NCBI GenBank assembly: GCA_018901625.1
Contig: JAHIEM010000032.1
Span: forward strand, 1 to 10,215
Length of the DNA stretch: 10,215 nucleotides
Direction of reading: 5' to 3'
Source: Nanobdellota archaeon
GTDB taxonomy: Archaea > Nanobdellota > Nanobdellia > Pacearchaeales > GW2011-AR1
Each line of letters begins with the position of its first letter. The first letter of the stretch is position 1. A model generated the notes under the pieces. The model saw only the letters and a program-made list of their open reading frames with translations. It made no database searches and was not told the origin of the DNA. Of the stretch, positions 1 to 6,389 are shown piece by piece. The translations under genes were made by a program, and so were the position numbers.

Positions 1-381
1 ATTGGATTGCTTTTCCCATTCTTCCTGATTATCCTAACTCTCGGACGCGTTCCCTGGCTGGCAACAACCCAGACAGAAATAATTGCGTCAAAGGCCAAAA
101 TAGCAAAAAAGCACGGAATCTACAGATACTCTGAAATGACAGACTCAGACCTGGCATGGATAACCTCTGCAGGAATATTTGCATGTTTTATCCTGGCAAT
201 CCTGGCCTATCTCCTCAATCTTCCAGACCTCAGCAGATACGCAATACTATTTGCCTGTTTTAACATGATTCCACTAGGCCAGATTGACGGAACAAAAATC
301 TTCTTTGGAAATCTCCTCCTATGGTTTATTCTGGCAATAATCTCCCTCCTAGGATTAGGATACATATTCCTGCTAGTATAG
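1..381 (+). CDS. Site-2 protease-like M50 metalloprotease, C-terminal fragment (5' end outside window)
   Basis: The reading frame is open from base 1 (Ile-Gly before a TTG at 7), so the gene almost certainly starts upstream; the TTG is not a credible start. About 126 residues are visible. Counting from the TTG codon, hydrophobic segments lie near residues 2-14, 53-71, 77-92 and 102-123. The motif NMIPLGQIDGTKIFFGN (86-102) matches the second conserved motif of M50 proteases (NxxPxxxxDG), whose Asp (here D94) is a zinc ligand in the membrane. The charged segment KIAKKHGIYRYSEMTDSDLA before a helix is also typical of archaeal members. The HExxH motif would lie in the missing N-terminal part, so activity cannot be judged. 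Known M50 proteins cleave transmembrane substrates within the bilayer; the substrate here is unknown. The family call is fairly secure. Confidence 0.75.
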   Translation: MGLLFPFFLIILTLGRVPWLATTQTEIIASKAKIAKKHGIYRYSEMTDSDLAWITSAGIFACFILAILAYLLNLPDLSRYAILFACFNMIPLGQIDGTKIFFGNLLLWFILAIISLLGLGYIFLLV

Positions 382-647
382 TTGTATCTCTGCATCGAAC
401 TATAACTCGTCTAACCAGCGATTAATGTTCAACATCCCATTATCAAGATAACAGATAATTATAGTTTATTCCAGCAGAAGTTAGAGGATTAATATGTCTC
501 AAAATCTCTTCAATAAACCTCCAGCCCCTATAACAACCCACCCCATTAACCATGATCATCAAGATAATTTTTATTGCCATTCAGCGTTTGATATGTTTTC
601 AAATTTTTCTGCCATAGCTTTATATATTTGCAAGTATTTTTCATCTC
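382..647. other. Intergenic region between M50 gene and hef
   Basis: This stretch of 266 bp contains the hef TATA box (619-626). It also holds a small perfect dyad, TTATC-AA-GATAA, at 440-451, which could be an operator or chance. A possible 66-codon frame at 494-694 has a GAGG at 484-487, six bases before its ATG, and a TATA-like TAGTTTATT at 462-470. However, it runs 47 bp into hef, has no recognisable domain and has an odd His/Asn/Pro/Phe-rich composition, so I do not call it a gene. Nothing else stands out. Confidence 0.5.
619..626 (+). promoter_or_regulatory. TATA box of hef
   Basis: TTTATATA is centred about 25 bases upstream of the ATG at 648. This is the usual archaeal distance from TATA box to transcription start, so the hef message is probably leaderless. 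It supports the choice of ATG 648 as the start. Confidence 0.7.
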
Positions 648-3600
648 ATGCTCCTGAATATCACCCCCAGAAAATATCAGCAGGAAATTCTTGAAACATG
701 CAGGGAAAAATCCTGCCTAGTAGTGCTTCCAACAGGCATAGGCAAGACTCTGATTGCACTAATGCTCACAATAGAGAGAATGAAGAAATTCCCAGAGGAA
801 AAAGTTCTATTCCTTGCTCCAACACGCCCCCTGACAGAACAACACCTAGAGTATTTTAAAAAACACCTCCCAGAACTATGGGCAACCATGGAATTATTCA
901 CAGGAAAAACAGATGCAGGCAAAAGAAAAAAATTATGGCAGAACGCAGACATCATCTTCAGCACTCCACAGTGCATAGACGGGGAAACTTTAATCTTTAC
1001 AGAAGAAGGACCAATAAAAATTTCAGACTTCTTTAAGAAGTTCAAATTTGGAAAAAAGGAGTATAATTGCACGAAAGGAGAGATTGCAGATATTAACGAA
1101 AAGATACTGGGATTTGATGGAAAAGCAATAAAATTCTTGAATGCTTCAAAAGCATGGAAACTTTCTGGAAATGGACTAATAAAAATAAGAACCGAAATAG
1201 GCAATAATCTTCTTTGCACAAGAGATCACCCCCTTCTTACAATTAATCCAATTGGAGAAATGAGCTGGAAAGAAGCTTCTCAACTAAAAGAAAATGAATA
1301 TATCGCATCTGCAAAAGAGATAAACTTAGAAAAAAAGCCTGTTAGTCTGCTACAAATTTTGTCAAATAATGCCAGTTTAAAGATAGCAGATAAATTGCTT
1401 ATAAAAAGGCTGATTGAAAAGTTAAAAGAAAGAAAAATAAAAACTTCGAAATATTCAAGATATCTTTATAACTTCATGCCCGCAAAGTTATTTCTAGAAT
1501 TATCAAAAGAGGTAGACTTTAATTATGATGCCCTGAGCCTTACAGATGCGTGCGGAAGAAGCAGCCCAGTAAGAATCCCTGAACAAATAACGCCAAAATT
1601 AGCTTACATTATCGGAGCAATGTTAGGAGACGGACACATTGGGAATAGAAAAAGTCATGGAGGGGAAGTCATTTTTTCAGATTTGGACAGAGAATCAGTA
1701 TCAAGTTATTTTAAAGAGTCTATAAAAAATATTTTTGGGGTTGAAATGAAAAAAGACAAGATTAAAGGATTAGTAGCATATAATTCCGCACTTGCATCAA
1801 CTCTTATTTCTTTAGGAATTCCCGCAGGAAATAAGTCAGGAATAATTAGGGTTCCTTCATTTTTATTCTTTTCAGGCACAGAAGTAGCAAAGGGTTTTAT
1901 CAAAGGGATTTTCGATACTGATGGTAATGCCTCAAAATATGGAGTTTCTATATCGAGTGTAAGTGAAAGATTTATACAAGATTTGAAATGGCTTTTTCTA
2001 ATGATGGGCATAGTTGGCAACATAGAAAAAAGAAAGAACAAAGGAATTATCCAAGGAAGAGAGATAAGAGAATCTGAAATATTTACATTTAGATTTTGCG
2101 GAAGAAGAAATCTCGAGAAGTTTTTAGAGATATGCCCAAATGAGCAAAAATGCCGGATTTTAAAAGAAACTTTGAAAAATACTAAAAAACCCAATACTCG
2201 CTCAAAAGAAATACTGCCTATTCCAGAATTAATGAAAAAGATTCGTAAGGCAAATAACAGTAAAGCAGACTACTACAAATTTTCCTGCTTATCTTTAGAC
2301 AACTTAAAGAAACTATCAAAAAATCTAGAAGGAAAAGACGCCTTAAAGTTAAAAGAGCTTCTTGGTCTCCCAATAAGATGGGTAAAAATTAAAGAAAAGC
2401 AGGAGATAGTTGAAGATAAAAAAGTTTATGATTTAACCATAGAAAAACACCACAATTTTATAGCAAATTCTATAATAAATCACAATTGCATAGGAAATGA
2501 TGTAAAAAACAATCTCTACTCACTAGAAAATGTCTCTTTATTGATTGAAGACGAATGCCATCGTTGCATGAAGAACTATGCCTATACATATGTAGCAAAA
2601 AAATACAAAGAGCAGGCAAAACACCCGCACGTTCTGGGGTTAACTGCAAGTCCTGGCTCTGAAAAAGCAAAAATAAAACAGATTCTTGAGAATTTAGGAA
2701 TAGAAGCAGTTGAAATTCGCACAAGAGAGAGTGAAGATGTAAAAGAATATCTCCAAGAGCTGACATTCGAGATAGTCAAGTTAGATTTCCCTCCACAATT
2801 TGATGAAATAAGAGTTCTTCTTAAAAAAGTTCACGATAAAAAAGTTCTCGAGCTAAAATCAAGAAAACTTCTATTCATGCCACCCACAAAAAAGTTCCTT
2901 CTTGAATGCCAGCACAAGATTATGCGCTCAATTGCCTCTGGAAACAAACACTTTAATCTTCTCCTCGGAGCAAGCGCCTGCGCAATAGCAATAAAATTAC
3001 AGCACGCACTTGAACTTTTAGAAACCCAAACCCTCTCAAGTTTCAATGCATATCTGCAAAGCCTGTACGACCAAGCAGCTAAGAAAGAGTCAAAAGCAGT
3101 TCAGCGTCTAGTAGCTTCTCCAGAATTCTCTCAAGCTTGCATAAAAACCCAGGAACTAATCTCAAAGAAAATAGAGCATCCAAAACTGATTAAACTAAAA
3201 GAGATAATTCAAGAAGAACTCTCCCAAAATCCCAGATTAAAAATAATTGTTTTTGCCCAATTCAGAGAAACTTTATTAAAAATCTCAAAAACCCTGAATG
3301 AAATTCCAAAAATAAATGCAAAAATTTTCGTAGGCCAGGCAATAAAAACAAACAAAAAAGGAGAAATAACTGGTTTATCTCAAAGAGAGCAGCGCGAGAT
3401 AATCCGGGAATTCACTCTCGGGCAAGTAAACATACTCTGCGCCTCAAGCATCGGAGAAGAAGGCCTCGATATTCCAGAAGTTAATGCAGTTATATTCTAC
3501 GAGCCAGTCCCGAGTGAGATAAGAAAAATTCAGAGGGCAGGAAGAACAGCAAGGCTCATGGAAGGCAAGTTAATAATGCTCATAACAAAAGCAACAAGAG

Positions 3601-3725
3601 ACGAAGCATACTACTGGGCAGCATTCAGCAAAGAAAAGAAAATGCACAGCGCAATTTCAAGCCTAAAAGAAGAGTTTAAAAACAAAGACATTTTAAAACC
3701 AAATAATCAGGAAAAATTATTTTAA
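648..3725 (+). CDS. hef: Hef/FANCM-family SF2 DNA helicase, interrupted by an in-frame intein
   Basis: The precursor has 1025 residues; removing the intein (109-613) leaves a helicase of 520 residues. Visible SF2 motifs are: I, PTGIGKT (28-34); Ia, LAPTRPLTEQ (56-65); Ib, TPQ (106-108); II, DECH (635-638); III, TAS (666-668); IV, IVFAQFRET; V, SSIGEEGLDIPEV (933-945); and VI, QRAGRTAR (962-969). The LPTGxGKT, TPQ and LGLTASPGS signatures point to the Hef/FANCM/Mph1 group, which remodels stalled replication forks and branched DNA. About 150-200 residues between motifs III and IV would be the Hef insertion ('thumb') domain. Odd points are motif II DECH where this family usually has DEAH, and motif VI ending TAR rather than TGR. 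The nuclease half normally fused to Hef is absent here; it is encoded separately at 4160-4852. The last residues, QEKLF, could be a shortened PCNA-binding motif (speculative). The stop is followed after one base by the next ATG, so the genes are co-transcribed. Confidence 0.9.
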   Translation: MLLNITPRKYQQEILETCREKSCLVVLPTGIGKTLIALMLTIERMKKFPEEKVLFLAPTRPLTEQHLEYFKKHLPELWATMELFTGKTDAGKRKKLWQNADIIFSTPQCIDGETLIFTEEGPIKISDFFKKFKFGKKEYNCTKGEIADINEKILGFDGKAIKFLNASKAWKLSGNGLIKIRTEIGNNLLCTRDHPLLTINPIGEMSWKEASQLKENEYIASAKEINLEKKPVSLLQILSNNASLKIADKLLIKRLIEKLKERKIKTSKYSRYLYNFMPAKLFLELSKEVDFNYDALSLTDACGRSSPVRIPEQITPKLAYIIGAMLGDGHIGNRKSHGGEVIFSDLDRESVSSYFKESIKNIFGVEMKKDKIKGLVAYNSALASTLISLGIPAGNKSGIIRVPSFLFFSGTEVAKGFIKGIFDTDGNASKYGVSISSVSERFIQDLKWLFLMMGIVGNIEKRKNKGIIQGREIRESEIFTFRFCGRRNLEKFLEICPNEQKCRILKETLKNTKKPNTRSKEILPIPELMKKIRKANNSKADYYKFSCLSLDNLKKLSKNLEGKDALKLKELLGLPIRWVKIKEKQEIVEDKKVYDLTIEKHHNFIANSIINHNCIGNDVKNNLYSLENVSLLIEDECHRCMKNYAYTYVAKKYKEQAKHPHVLGLTASPGSEKAKIKQILENLGIEAVEIRTRESEDVKEYLQELTFEIVKLDFPPQFDEIRVLLKKVHDKKVLELKSRKLLFMPPTKKFLLECQHKIMRSIASGNKHFNLLLGASACAIAIKLQHALELLETQTLSSFNAYLQSLYDQAAKKESKAVQRLVASPEFSQACIKTQELISKKIEHPKLIKLKEIIQEELSQNPRLKIIVFAQFRETLLKISKTLNEIPKINAKIFVGQAIKTNKKGEITGLSQREQREIIREFTLGQVNILCASSIGEEGLDIPEVNAVIFYEPVPSEIRKIQRAGRTARLMEGKLIMLITKATRDEAYYWAAFSKEKKMHSAISSLKEEFKNKDILKPNNQEKLF
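972..2486 (+). mobile_element. Intein with LAGLIDADG homing endonuclease, inserted in Hef helicase motif Ib
   Basis: The intein covers precursor residues 109-613 (505 residues, 1515 bp). It starts with Cys109 (CIDGETLIF, splicing block A). Block B is TRDH at 191-194. The endonuclease motifs are LAYIIGAMLGDGHIG from 318 (block C) and FIKGIFDTDG at 417-426 (block E), with catalytic Asp candidates D328 and D425. Block F is VYDLTIEKHHNFIANSI (593-609). The end is His612-Asn613, followed by Cys614 as the +1 extein residue, so all residues needed for class 1 self-splicing are present. Splicing joins TPQ directly to CIGNDVKNN and restores helicase motif Ib. Both endonuclease motifs keep their acidic residue, so homing activity may persist. 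The complete open frame argues against a degenerating element. Boundaries are secure; activity is inferred. Confidence 0.93.
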
Positions 3726-3726
3726 G

Positions 3727-4134
3727 ATGAAAATAGCAAAAGAGGTTGGTAAATTTGAAATGAAGCATAAACTCCTCTTCTTTATGTTAGTCCTAATAGC
3801 AACAATTTTAATAGTGAGGTTTTCCATAGCATATATCTTTGACCCGAATCCCAAAATTCTTGGGCTCGAATTGCATCATTTTGATTATGGCCTTTTGCTT
3901 TTGATAGTCACGGTTCTCTTCATGCTATTTGTAGGAAAGTATGAAAGAGCATATCTTGCCCTCTGCTCAATAGCCATCGCACTAATAGTTGATGAGTTGT
4001 GGTTCATTAGAAAGCAGATTGGGGGGAATAATCCCGAAATATACAATCCAAGTTTCCCTTACGCAATTATCCTTGCAATGATTATAGTATTCCTAGCATT
4101 CCTCCTCTCTTCCCTGTTCAAAAAGAAAAAATAA
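3727..4134 (+). CDS. Small four-helix membrane protein, function unknown
   Basis: The protein has 135 residues with hydrophobic segments near 16-38, 54-70, 73-95 and 109-131, and ends in a KKKK tail that should face the cytoplasm. Polar residues sit at helix starts: HHFDYG (50-55) just before segment 2 and DELWF (89-93) at the end of segment 3. A His-His-x-x-x-Gly plus Asp-Glu pattern recurs, from memory, in small uncharacterised archaeal and bacterial membrane proteins; I can give it no function. The gene begins one base after the hef stop and ends 25 bases before the nuclease gene, so it is in their operon. An alternative start at ATG 3760 (MKHKLL) has a GAGGT at 3742-3746, 13 bases upstream, and would drop 11 residues. 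No signal peptide cleavage site is evident. Confidence 0.75.
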   Translation: MKIAKEVGKFEMKHKLLFFMLVLIATILIVRFSIAYIFDPNPKILGLELHHFDYGLLLLIVTVLFMLFVGKYERAYLALCSIAIALIVDELWFIRKQIGGNNPEIYNPSFPYAIILAMIIVFLAFLLSSLFKKKK

Positions 4135-4159
4135 TCCAAATCAGTTATTTATAATAAAA

Positions 4160-4852
4160 ATGAGGGAAATAATAAACATATTCAAAAAAGAGACAGAGTT
4201 TCATGAAAATCCAGAACAGGAAAAACTGAGAATAGTTGCAGACAACAGGGAGAAAAACTCGCTAGTTATCTCAGAGCTAGTTTCCCACAATATTCAGGTA
4301 AATTTTGAACAGTTAGAAGTTGCAGATTTTCTAGTGAACAATATAGCTATAGAGAGAAAAACTATCCAAGATTTTCTATCAAGCATGGTAAGCAAAAGAT
4401 TATCCGAGCAGCTTATGAATATGCAACAGTACGAATCAAGATTATTAATAATTGAAGGCATAGAGAATCAAGAGCTCTATAATGACAAAGAATATGAAAA
4501 AGAGAATGGAATGAATCCAAATGCTATCCGCGGCTTCATTCTAAATATCATTCTAAAATACCAGGTTCCAATAATCTTCACAAAAAACTATGCAGACACA
4601 GCTAAATTCCTGGTTGTTTTAGCAAAAAAGCCAAAAGAAGATTCAGAAAATCTAAGAGCAAAAAGAATAACAAGAAACGCAGAAGAGCAGAAACAATTCA
4701 TTCTTGAAGGCTTTCCAGGAATAGGGGCAAAAACAGCTAAAAAATTATTAAAAGAGTATGGAAGCATAAAAAGCATAATCAATGCAGGTGCAGAAGAGCT
4801 AAATCACTCAATAGGAAAAAAATCAGAAAGCTTCAAACAACTGCTGGACTAG
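4160..4852 (+). CDS. ERCC4/XPF-type structure-specific nuclease with HhH2 domain (Hef nuclease half)
   Basis: The protein has 230 residues. The N-terminal ERCC4 nuclease domain spans about 23-155, with DNRE (28-31), ADF (55-57) and IERKTIQD (64-71). These match the XPF/Mus81/Hef active site, (V/A)DxRE...GDx(n)ERKxxxD, except that Ala55 replaces the usual Gly. A tandem helix-hairpin-helix follows at about 180-230, with GFPGIGAKTAKKLL (184-197) and a second, weaker hairpin around SIGKK (217-221). Family members cut 3'-flap and fork DNA, usually as dimers through the HhH2 domain. The layout equals the C-terminal half of euryarchaeal Hef and also resembles short XPF of other archaea. No TATA box lies at the leaderless distance, so expression probably depends on the hef promoter. 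The stop TAG shares CTAG with the stop of the opposing gene. Confidence 0.9.
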   Translation: MREIINIFKKETEFHENPEQEKLRIVADNREKNSLVISELVSHNIQVNFEQLEVADFLVNNIAIERKTIQDFLSSMVSKRLSEQLMNMQQYESRLLIIEGIENQELYNDKEYEKENGMNPNAIRGFILNIILKYQVPIIFTKNYADTAKFLVVLAKKPKEDSENLRAKRITRNAEEQKQFILEGFPGIGAKTAKKLLKEYGSIKSIINAGAEELNHSIGKKSESFKQLLD

Positions 4853-5130
4853 GCAAACCCTCTCTCCGCCTCTCTTCTTCTAGCCTCTGCCTGAGAACGA
4901 GCCATCTCACCAAGATTAATTCCATAAACTCCCGGAACACAAGAATCACTCTCCCCAACACTAGCATTATATTTCAATTTAACCTTAAGAGCAGTGCAAA
5001 ACACCTGCCTCATCTCCCCATTCCCGCCATAAACAGTAATTCTAGAAGGTCTCTCGCCGAGCTTATTCACTCCAAAATCCCCATTAGCGCAATCCTCAAC
5101 TAATTTTTGTAAATCAATCTCTTCATTCAT
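4849..5130 (-). CDS. Small hypothetical protein (93 residues)
   Basis: I do not recognise this protein. It is soluble, with an acidic N-terminus (MNEEIDLQKLVED), a central segment rich in beta-formers (SRITVYGGNGEMRQVFCTAL), three cysteines and a charged, helix-prone tail (EMARSQAEARRREAERGFA). A convincing TATA box at 5154-5162 lies about 28 bases upstream of the ATG, which supports a real, leaderless gene and this start. It converges on the nuclease gene with overlapping stop codons. It is a single-gene unit by promoter evidence. No function can be assigned. Confidence 0.6.
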   Translation of the reverse strand: MNEEIDLQKLVEDCANGDFGVNKLGERPSRITVYGGNGEMRQVFCTALKVKLKYNASVGESDSCVPGVYGINLGEMARSQAEARRREAERGFA

Positions 5131-5153
5131 TAAAATATCTCAAGTCTTCCAGG

Positions 5154-5162
5154 ATATATAAG
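5154..5162 (-). promoter_or_regulatory. TATA box of the 93-residue protein gene
   Basis: On the minus strand this reads CTTATATAT, centred about 28 bases before the ATG at 5130. The distance fits a leaderless archaeal transcript. Confidence 0.65.
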
Positions 5163-5241
5163 CAATCTCGTTCTAGAAAGAATATTAAGAAAAACAATAA
5201 TTATTTAAACATCAAGAATCTTTATTATCTATATTTCTATT

Positions 5242-5478
5242 TCACTCTGCGCACGGCTCGCCCCTTAAATATCTTTCTAAATTCCTTACTCTCCCAATCA
5301 TTGCACGCAAAAAAGAATTGTTCATTCCTCCATCATTAGAATCTAATATCAAATCAATGGCTCTGTAAAAAACAGGAAGAACCCTCTCTGAAACATATTC
5401 CCCATCTATCCCCCAATGCATCCAACTCTCTAAGATGATATGCAACGTCAGATACCATAAAATCACTAGAATAGACAA
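5242..5478 (-). CDS. Small hypothetical protein (78 residues or shorter)
   Basis: I do not recognise this protein. The longest frame begins with TTG at 5478 and gives a hydrophobic N-terminus (ILVILWYLTLHIILESWMHW) followed by a soluble helical region ending RVRNLERYLRGEPCAE. The start is uncertain. A TATA-like box at 5480-5488 would start transcription near 5458, inside the longest frame. The real start may therefore be TTG at 5445 or ATG at 5421 (59 residues), both of which would remove some or all of the hydrophobic segment. The gene lies 18 bases downstream of the thpR stop in the same direction, and could also be read through from it. Coding status is likely but not certain. Confidence 0.45.
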   Translation of the reverse strand: MSILVILWYLTLHIILESWMHWGIDGEYVSERVLPVFYRAIDLILDSNDGGMNNSFLRAMIGRVRNLERYLRGEPCAE

Positions 5479-5479
5479 C

Positions 5480-5488
5480 TATTTATAC
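5480..5488 (-). promoter_or_regulatory. TATA-like box upstream of the 78-residue frame
   Basis: On the minus strand this reads GTATAAATA. It is a good TATA match but sits only a few bases from the longest possible start. The predicted transcription start near 5458 argues for a shorter protein. Confidence 0.45.
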
Positions 5489-5496
5489 TTTTCTTT

Positions 5497-6036
5497 CTAT
5501 TTCAGCTCAAATTTTTCTAAAGTAGTATAAACAGGCCCCTTCTCTCTTAACTCGCTCTTAATCAAATAAAAATTTTTAACAGGAAACTTCAGATTCTGAG
5601 TCTTAACCTTCTCAAGTTCTTGCAAAAAAAGTTTTTTATCCTTAACCATCTTAACTCGGGCAATAGTAAGATGTGACATAAACCTCTTCTCCTTTGGAAA
5701 CATATCCCAGAGAGACTCGTCAACCCACTTCTGCAGCCCCAGAACCTCATTGCCAATTATATGAGCCCACACAATCTTAATATTGTTTGGAGTAAAAACA
5801 CCCAGATTCCCAATATAGCACGAAAACTTGGGAAATTTAATCTCCCTCAGCCTCCTTCTCACCTCTTCCACCCGCTCTTCCTCAATCTCTCCAAGAAACT
5901 TGAGTGTTAGGTGCAAGTTTGCAGGCTCTGTAATCTTGCCCTGCCAGGTCTTCTTTTTAGAAAGCTCCCTCTGCGCCCCTTCAATTTCCTTAACAGCCTC
6001 TAAAGACAAATCAACTGCAATAAAACATCTAATCAT
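5497..6036 (-). CDS. thpR: RNA 2',3'-cyclic phosphodiesterase / 2'-5' RNA ligase family protein (ThpR/LigT)
   Basis: The protein has 179 residues, close to the usual 180-190. It has the two HxTx motifs of the 2H phosphoesterase superfamily: HLTL at 42-45 (in NLHLTLKFLGE) and HLTI at 122-125 (in MSHLTIARV). The start MIRCFIAVDL is the standard N-terminus of the family. The frame extends to 6138, but ATG 6036 is supported by homology and by a TATA element 24 bases upstream. Known members hydrolyse 2',3'-cyclic phosphate RNA ends to 2'-phosphate and can join tRNA halves through 2'-5' bonds in vitro; the physiological substrate is unclear. It is divergently transcribed from the small membrane protein at 6087 using the same TATA region. 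Confidence 0.93.
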   Translation of the reverse strand: MIRCFIAVDLSLEAVKEIEGAQRELSKKKTWQGKITEPANLHLTLKFLGEIEEERVEEVRRRLREIKFPKFSCYIGNLGVFTPNNIKIVWAHIIGNEVLGLQKWVDESLWDMFPKEKRFMSHLTIARVKMVKDKKLFLQELEKVKTQNLKFPVKNFYLIKSELREKGPVYTTLEKFELK

Positions 6037-6056
6037 CAAAACAAGAGAATCAAAAC

Positions 6057-6063
6057 ATATATA
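6057..6063. promoter_or_regulatory. Shared bidirectional TATA element
   Basis: ATATATA lies midway between two divergent start codons, 24 bases from thpR ATG 6036 (minus) and 27 bases from ATG 6087 (plus). Both distances fit leaderless transcription. I find no second TATA-like element in the 50-bp gap, so one site seems to serve both strands. Confidence 0.65.
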
Positions 6064-6086
6064 AAACTTCTTCCCCAAGCTGTCTG

Positions 6087-6389
6087 ATGTTCCTCGAACC
6101 CCTGATGATAACATCATCCCAGAATATCTCTGAAACAATCACAGAAAGTGCTTCAGAACTAACAAGCCAGATATTCTCCTCGCTCTGGGATAAAGTCTTC
6201 CCATTAATTCAGCTTCTCGGAGGCATTTTAGTGATTTATCTATTCTACAAGATAGCCCAGGCAATTGCCAGCTACCTTCTGATAAGGAGGATAAAGAGAA
6301 TAGACAACAATGTCCTGGACCTAAGCAAAAAAGTAGAGGAGATTCTGTCTATAATCAAAAAAGAACACAAAAAAGATAAGAAAAAATAA
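6087..6389 (+). CDS. Small single-pass membrane protein with charged helical tail, function unknown
   Basis: The protein has 100 residues: a polar Ser/Thr/Glu-rich N-terminus (1-33), a hydrophobic stretch at about 38-66 (one long or two short helices), then a basic stop-transfer patch (RRIKRI, 67-72). A heptad-like amphipathic helix (NNVLDLSKKVEEILSIIKKE) and a lysine-rich end (KKDKKK) follow. The likely arrangement is N-terminus out, with a coiled-coil tail in the cytoplasm. The start is supported by the TATA element 27 bases upstream. Its TAA stop directly abuts the stop of the opposing gene, with no bases between. I recognise no family. Confidence 0.7.
   Translation: MFLEPLMITSSQNISETITESASELTSQIFSSLWDKVFPLIQLLGGILVIYLFYKIAQAIASYLLIRRIKRIDNNVLDLSKKVEEILSIIKKEHKKDKKK

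Noticed and set aside
494..694. 66-codon plus-strand frame with a GAGG six bases before its ATG and a TATA-like box upstream
   Set aside because: It overlaps the hef start by 47 bp, contains the hef promoter, has no recognisable domain and has an unlikely composition. It remains possible but is not supported enough to call.
6037..6138. Longer thpR frame starting at 6138
   Set aside because: MIRCFIAVDL at 6036 is the family N-terminus, and the extension would run through the shared promoter and the divergent gene's start.
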